Shown piece by piece: positions 59,794-64,000 of a DNA stretch of 64,000 bases. The translations under genes and the position numbers were made by a program. The DNA is from QQVM01 sp964544885. Lineage in GTDB: Bacteria > Bacteroidota > Bacteroidia > AKYH767-A > 2013-40CM-41-45. The notes under the pieces were generated by a model. That model had not been told where the DNA came from, did no database searches, and saw only the letters and a program-made list of their open reading frames with translations. The stretch spans positions 80,633-144,632 of the forward strand of contig CAZJDX010000006.1 of the NCBI GenBank assembly GCA_964544885.1, in the 5' to 3' direction. The stretch's first letter is position 1, and each line of letters starts with the position of its first letter.

Positions 59794-60612
59794 TTAAAAC
59801 ATCGACAATTCGATACCCAGGAAATGCAGGATCAGAATAAGGCTTCCGACAATAATGCGATAGTATCCGAAAACCCTGAAACCGTTTTTTGTCAGAAAGG
59901 CGATAAAGGATTTGATCGCGATCATGGCAACAATAAAGGCGACAATGTTTCCGAATATGAGTAGCTTTAATTCGTCATCCTTGAATCCGCCTCCTTCGGT
60001 ATGAAAGTCGTAAAGATCCTTGACGGTTGCTCCAAACATGGTGGGAACGGCGAGAAAAAATGAAAACTCGGCTGCTGCTTTTTTATTTAGGCCTTGTGAA
60101 AGTCCACCGATAATGGTTGCTGCCGAACGCGAAACGCCGGGTATCATGGAAATGACCTGGAAGAAACCGATGATAAGAGCATTTTTATCCGAACGAAGTT
60201 TATCGGTTCCTCTTTTTTCCGCCCCGGCGAACCATTTGTCCAGCATCAGAAAGATCACTCCGCCAACAAGCAGCGCAATGGCAACAACAATCACGTCTTC
60301 AAGAAGCAAGTCGATGTATTTCTTAAAAAGCACTCCGATCACTACGGAAGGAATAAAGGCGATCAGCAGCTTCTTATAGAAGTCGACGCTTTGTGCAAGA
60401 TCGTGTTTGACGGGAAGAAATTTTCTCCAATACAGTACAATTACCGAAAGAATGGCGCCGAACTGTATGGTTACCGTAAATGTTTTGGTGAAATCATCGC
60501 TGGCAATACCCATCAAAGAGGAGCCGATGATCATGTGTCCTGTCGAGGAAACCGGTAAAAATTCGGTCAGGCCTTCAATGATAGCCAGTATTAACGCCTG
60601 CCATGTGTTCAT
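59794..60612 (-). CDS. uppP: Undecaprenyl-diphosphatase UppP
   Basis: A 272-residue membrane enzyme recycling undecaprenyl diphosphate for cell-wall and LPS synthesis. The two conserved active-site regions are EGLTEFLPVSSTGHMI and SMIPGVSRSAATIIGGLSQGL, with Glu and Arg. About eight TMs are visible. It lies 37 bases after DUF3098 and just before truB. BacA-type bacitracin resistance is a by-product of the activity. Confidence 0.95.
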   Translation of the reverse strand: MNTWQALILAIIEGLTEFLPVSSTGHMIIGSSLMGIASDDFTKTFTVTIQFGAILSVIVLYWRKFLPVKHDLAQSVDFYKKLLIAFIPSVVIGVLFKKYIDLLLEDVIVVAIALLVGGVIFLMLDKWFAGAEKRGTDKLRSDKNALIIGFFQVISMIPGVSRSAATIIGGLSQGLNKKAAAEFSFFLAVPTMFGATVKDLYDFHTEGGGFKDDELKLLIFGNIVAFIVAMIAIKSFIAFLTKNGFRVFGYYRIIVGSLILILHFLGIELSMF

Positions 60613-60649
60613 TCCTGATAATTACAGCCGGAAGGAATTACCCGCCTGG

Positions 60650-60895
60650 CTATTCCTTTGATTTTTTAAGAATAGCGAATATCTCCACCACGAAACCGGC
60701 CATCACAAGCATGGGAGCAAGCGTGATTCTGCGGAAACTGAAGATCTCCGGATTCCATTCTCCGGGCACCTCAGAACCACCGCCGGTCATGAGTAAAAAG
60801 CCGGTGAAGATCAGGGCGAGGCCAATGAACATGAGAGTATAATTTTCCCTTCCAAAAGGAAAATCTGCGGATGATTTTACGGCTTTCTTGGACAT
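60650..60895 (-). CDS. DUF3098 small membrane protein
   Basis: An 81-residue protein with two TMs (LMFIGLALIFTGFLLMTGGG and ITLAPMLVMAGFVVEIFAIL) joined by a polar loop with PGEWNPEIFSFRR. This is DUF3098, regularly found between ftsX and uppP in Bacteroidota. Function unknown; position suggests a link with division or envelope synthesis. It has a full-consensus promoter upstream and probably leads the uppP-truB operon. Confidence 0.85.
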   Translation of the reverse strand: MSKKAVKSSADFPFGRENYTLMFIGLALIFTGFLLMTGGGSEVPGEWNPEIFSFRRITLAPMLVMAGFVVEIFAILKKSKE

Positions 60896-60933
60896 AAGCG
60901 AAATGATTAGCAGTGCGAGGGAGTTAAAGAGCG

Positions 60934-60964
60934 CAAATATAATCCGAAATGTGTTGTTCTCAAA
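60934..60964 (-). promoter_or_regulatory. Promoter of the DUF3098-uppP-truB operon
   Basis: Minus strand: -33 TTTG (60961-60964) and -7 TATATTTG (60934-60941), 19 nt apart, both exact. The DUF3098 start is 38 nt further on. It separates this operon from ftsX. Confidence 0.75.
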
Positions 60965-61005
60965 GGAATAATGCAGCTCATCTCCGGTATTCCATAACGG
61001 GCATT

Positions 61006-61881
61006 TCAGTACAGATCTTCCGATTTAAGGCGCAGGAACTTATTGACGGCAAAATAAGTGGAGACAAAGGAAAGAACGAGTCCCATGGCCAGTACCGCTC
61101 CGATCAGGAGGTAGAGCATGTTCATGTCAGACATCTGGCCAAGTTCAGGAAAGCGTGAATGAATAAAATAGATGATACCGCAGAGAAGGATAGAAGCAAC
61201 TATTCCTGCATAAATTCCGTGTACGATACCTTTCTTGAGAAAGGGCCAACGGATAAAGGTCCTTGTGGCGCCAACAAGCTGCATGCTTTTTATCAGAAAA
61301 CGCTTGCTGTACATGGATAGTCTGATGGTGTTGTTGATGAGCGCAAGTGCAATGAAAAACATCACACCGCAAAAGGAAAGAATCACCAGGGCGACCGTCC
61401 TGAAATTATCGTTCATCTTGTCGATTTCAGTTTGCCGGAAACTCACTTCTCTGACGATATTGCTTGTCTTCAATTCCTGCTGGATCAATGTCATGCTGTC
61501 TTTGTTGGCATAAGCGCTGTTGATTTTTATGTCCAGGGAAGCGGGTAATGGATTTGACTCAAGCATACCCAGGGCGTCTTCTCCCAGTTCCTTCAACATG
61601 CTGTCGAGCGCCTGTTCTTTGCTGGTATAAATGACCGACTTGGTATACGGTTGCGCTTCTATATTTCTTTTCAGCTTTTCGACTTCCTCTGAACCGGGGT
61701 CTTCAATGAGAAATACATTGACCTCAACATGCTCCTTCACATATTCTGAAATCATTCGGGCATCCAGTAGCAGCAGTCCCAGCAAACCCAGCATCAACAG
61801 CACCAGAGAAATGCTCAGGATGGAAGAAAGATAAGAAGACCGTAAGCGTCTGTTGCCTTGTCCGGTAGGTTCTGTCTGCAT
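61006..61881 (-). CDS. ftsX: Cell division permease-like protein FtsX
   Basis: A 291-residue membrane protein with a cytoplasmic N-terminus, a first TM (LSSILSISLVLLMLGLLGLLLL), an extracytoplasmic domain (residues about 50-165) and three further TMs at the C-terminus. It is the permease partner of FtsE that controls septal peptidoglycan hydrolases. ftsE is not in the window. The ATG at 61881 is chosen over a TTG at 61893 because the candidate -7 element overlaps the TTG. Confidence 0.9.
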   Translation of the reverse strand: MQTEPTGQGNRRLRSSYLSSILSISLVLLMLGLLGLLLLDARMISEYVKEHVEVNVFLIEDPGSEEVEKLKRNIEAQPYTKSVIYTSKEQALDSMLKELGEDALGMLESNPLPASLDIKINSAYANKDSMTLIQQELKTSNIVREVSFRQTEIDKMNDNFRTVALVILSFCGVMFFIALALINNTIRLSMYSKRFLIKSMQLVGATRTFIRWPFLKKGIVHGIYAGIVASILLCGIIYFIHSRFPELGQMSDMNMLYLLIGAVLAMGLVLSFVSTYFAVNKFLRLKSEDLY

Positions 61882-61890
61882 ATTACAATG

Positions 61891-61898
61891 CAAACTTA
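61891..61898 (-). promoter_or_regulatory. Candidate -7 element of ftsX
   Basis: Minus-strand TAAGTTTG matches TAnnTTTG and ends 9 nt before the ATG at 61881. It overlaps the alternative TTG at 61893. No good -33 element is seen. Confidence 0.45.
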
Positions 61899-62104
61899 GG
61901 AATTATCTGCCTCACCACTTATCGCAATCTACTGTCTGCGGCTTTTTATTCTACAGGGAAATGTTAAGAAGCGTGGCAGGGATGCATGCAGGAATTACTC
62001 CGCTTTCATCTGAGCAATCAGATACGGAACAAATCCTGAAATCTGATTCATGCGGAACAGGTGCGGAACAAACCGATACCAGACGGAGAATTCGTTTTCC
62101 TTTT

Positions 62105-63667
62105 CTAGTGTGCAACTACCTTTCTGGTCAACACTTCGTCGTTACCGGTCAGCCGGATAAAGTAAATTCCGGGAGGAATATCCCCGGGCTGTAAAATGGA
62201 AATCCCTTCTGATGTGGTTATTTTTTTGGAATAGATTATCCGTTGCGTGACATCCAGCATATCCACCTGGTATTCCCGTTCTCCGGACGCTTTGGGCAAA
62301 TCGATGGTCATCCTGTTATGAAATGGATTGGGATAGACCCGGAACGATCCGTGTAATAAGAAATTATCATTTATGCCTACCGTCAGGTTGGCAAGGTCGA
62401 ATTTAATGGCTTCCACCGGATCACCGAGGGAACCGGAGTCGATTAATTGTTTCCAGCTGAACATCACTTCCGTACCAGACACTTCACTGATACATACAGC
62501 AGGGTATGGCTCAAGAAAAGCCGGTGTATCGGGGTATTGATAAATCATATTGAACCATGCTCCTCCAATCTCCTGACTGCGGGTGTAAAAAGGCAATTCA
62601 CCTGCGGCTGAATTATAAAAGGTAGCGGCGAAAAAGCCACCCGCATGTTCGCTGTATGCAAGCGATGGCATGTAGGATGTATCGGAAGATACGTCAATGG
62701 GTTCCATTGACCATGTGCCTCCTGTCGTTATGGGAAGAAAGAATGATACGATGTCTTCTGTGTTGTTGGAAGGATTCTGTGATACGGCAAATATTTCCGT
62801 TGAAAATCCTCCGGAGCTGTTCGGCAGCTGAGAGTTCTGCATGGAAATTACCGGGTAGGTGCAGATGGAATTGGTAAAAGTGAACAGCGAATCTACGTTG
62901 AGTGGAGGCGTAAACCAGGATGGTGAACCTGGCAGAGAGAACATGACCGATAAATGCTGATTTCGTTCCGCCACAATTCCAAACTGACCATCGCTGCCTC
63001 CATTACCTGTTCCGTATTCAATATCTACAAGGTTGAAACTGCCTGTTGTTGAGTCAAGCCAGTATGGGCCGTTAAAATTCAAACCGCCGTCTTCAGAGAG
63101 AAAATAATTGAGCGAATCGGTGCCGGAATTATCGCGGGATGTGTAGGCAATGGCGACACTATAGGGTATGGAAGTTGACATGGGGTATTTGCAATCAGAG
63201 GCGAGGGCCACATCCATTATCCGGTAGGTGGTAAAATCACCCATGTGTGCTTCCGTGCCCATGACGGTTCCCGATATACCATGATGAGCTCTGACGATAG
63301 CTATGTTTTGAGGACCACCGGCACCCGGACCTTCCAGTGCCAGAAAAACCCTCAGATTAGAAGTATCCGTTCCGGCTACCAGCATATCGACAATTTGTGG
63401 GTACCAGCCGGATGCGCCCGGAACGCTGAAATCAATAAGGGTCGTCCAGTTGTCTCCCTTGTCTGCAGAGACAAGAACCCTGTAGCCCTGGAACGGAGTT
63501 GAACGGTAATTAAAGCCGTTATAGATCCATCCGTTAAAAGCGACCGATAGAAATTGCTCCCGGACTTCATAGGTCGAATCAAGAAAGACAGTTTTATCCG
63601 GGCCAAAGGATTGTGAAAAAACACGAAAGCTTAAAATCACAAGCAGGAGGGTAATACTTTTTTTCAT
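62105..63667 (-). CDS. Secreted protein with T9SS type A C-terminal sorting domain
   Basis: A 520-residue secreted protein: signal peptide (KKSITLLLVILSFRVFSQS), then about 400 residues of beta-rich repeats of BNR/sialidase-propeller character (for example GYRVLVSADKGDNWTTLIDF, LNYFLSEDGGLNFNGPYWLD). The last 80 residues are a Por-secretion tail (VYPNPFHNRMTIDLP, GIYFIRLTGNDEVLTRKVV). No catalytic residues for sialidase are evident, so function is unknown. It is a single gene with a near-consensus TACCTTTA about 15-22 nt before its start. Confidence 0.82.
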   Translation of the reverse strand: MKKSITLLLVILSFRVFSQSFGPDKTVFLDSTYEVREQFLSVAFNGWIYNGFNYRSTPFQGYRVLVSADKGDNWTTLIDFSVPGASGWYPQIVDMLVAGTDTSNLRVFLALEGPGAGGPQNIAIVRAHHGISGTVMGTEAHMGDFTTYRIMDVALASDCKYPMSTSIPYSVAIAYTSRDNSGTDSLNYFLSEDGGLNFNGPYWLDSTTGSFNLVDIEYGTGNGGSDGQFGIVAERNQHLSVMFSLPGSPSWFTPPLNVDSLFTFTNSICTYPVISMQNSQLPNSSGGFSTEIFAVSQNPSNNTEDIVSFFLPITTGGTWSMEPIDVSSDTSYMPSLAYSEHAGGFFAATFYNSAAGELPFYTRSQEIGGAWFNMIYQYPDTPAFLEPYPAVCISEVSGTEVMFSWKQLIDSGSLGDPVEAIKFDLANLTVGINDNFLLHGSFRVYPNPFHNRMTIDLPKASGEREYQVDMLDVTQRIIYSKKITTSEGISILQPGDIPPGIYFIRLTGNDEVLTRKVVAH

Positions 63668-63819
63668 GGCTATTGTTTTTATAAAGGTATATCATAATTG
63701 TTAGAAAAAAATATGATTTTTATTAGCCAAACGGGTTTTCCATCTGAATTAAACGTAATTAGAAACAACCAATCAAGAATCGAATCAATTCAAAAATAAT
63801 TGCTCGTACCTTTTAATTA

Positions 63820-63947
63820 GAGACTGTAAAATGAACTGTGCTATTTAAAAGTAAAAGTAATTTTTACCTTTAAATAACCACAGCCAAATGAAAGAAAAAA
63901 ATGAAGAGTATGAGGCGCTCAAAAAGAAAGCCTTAGAACAATTTTAG
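63820..63947 (+). mobile_element. 5' fragment of an IS256-like insertion sequence
   Basis: A GAGACTGT-type end with AAAATGAACTGTG following (63820-63840) resembles the terminal repeats of IS256-family elements in Bacteroidota. About 48 bases later an ATG (63888) begins a frame reading KEKNEEYEALKKKALEQF, similar to the N-terminus of IS256 transposases. It ends at a TAG after 19 codons, where a different sequence begins. Only the left end of the element remains, so it is inactive. Recognition is by recollection of family pattern and is tentative. Confidence 0.45.
63888..63947 (+). pseudogene. Truncated IS256-like transposase start
   Basis: Nineteen codons from ATG to TAG encode a charged helical peptide typical of the beginning of IS256-type transposases. 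The rest of the gene, with its DDE residues, is absent from the window after this point. Too short to be a functional protein. Confidence 0.4.
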
Positions 63948-64000
63948 GGAACCTCTAATAACCTCGTGTAAAAATTCATCAGTAATATTTTCAGATTATT

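Larger units (their letters stand above)
63668..64000. other. AT-rich window end containing IS fragments
   Basis: No complete gene is present. Apart from the IS256-like fragment listed separately, this stretch is AT-rich and includes the promoter region of the T9SS protein. The last 50 bases (after GGGAACCTCTAATAACC at 63947-63963) may enter a second element that continues beyond the window; that is inference. Confidence 0.45.

Overview
The window reads as a chromosomal piece of a free-living member of the Bacteroidota. The evidence is a bifunctional MurF-alanine racemase, type IX secretion C-terminal sorting domains (types A and B) with a PorP/SprF-like protein, DUF4271 next to hemD, and many promoter-like sites matching the Bacteroidota consensus (-33 TTTG, -7 TAnnTTTG). 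No rRNA, tRNA or CRISPR array was recognised. Gene density is high and strands switch often. The few lines I counted by hand give about 45-48% GC in ordinary genes and about 30-38% in one secreted-protein gene near 21.1-22.1 kb.

Layout. 1-1593: a 5'-truncated haem-copper/NnrS-like membrane protein, a DUF59 iron-sulfur assembly factor and an Rrf2 regulator with three cysteines. 1684-4035: an OmpR-type two-component system followed by a YgiW-like OB-fold protein. 4107-7574: an SdiA-regulated-like secreted protein and a large FG-GAP surface protein. 7594-11646: a 1015-residue ABC transporter and a lipoprotein. 11786-21004: a GT-C/TPR protein, dCMP deaminase, an S41 protease, superoxide dismutase, an AsmA-like protein and a histidine kinase. 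21141-28473: an AT-rich secreted protein, hemW, rsmI, a conserved unknown, thymidine kinase and murF-alr. 28533-32621: PorP/SprF, a PKD-repeat surface protein and the GTPase MeaB. 32706-36107: LPS-type glycosyltransferases and an O-antigen ligase/polymerase. 36143-40182: an apparent operon DUF4271-hemD-rnpA-yidD-S41 protease. 40226-43929: a respiratory/envelope trio (c-type cytochrome-like lipoprotein, YceI, DUF5777 barrel) downstream of an ECF sigma/anti-sigma pair. 43955-52683: an all-minus-strand cluster of three B12-binding radical SAM proteins, two methyltransferases, a winged-helix/nucleotidyltransferase protein and a GT87-like transferase. 52795-61881: acyl-CoA dehydrogenase, recJ, a holin-like membrane protein, glutamate dehydrogenase, queA, truB, uppP, DUF3098 and ftsX. 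62105-64000: a T9SS-secreted protein, then an AT-rich end carrying what looks like the first 19 codons of an IS256-type transposase, cut by a stop codon.

The best candidate for an undescribed system is the radical SAM cluster (43955-52683). It pairs C-methylation/rearrangement-type radical enzymes with classical methyltransferases and a nucleotidyltransferase, and an ECF sigma/anti-sigma pair follows 25 nt downstream of its last gene. Its substrate cannot be read from sequence. Lipid or envelope glycoconjugate modification is my inference, not an observation.

Several predicted -7 elements lie only 5-9 nt before the start codon (dCMP deaminase, hemW, ftsX, a radical SAM gene, the cytochrome-like lipoprotein). 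This suggests leaderless or nearly leaderless mRNAs, and these sites were used to choose among alternative starts.
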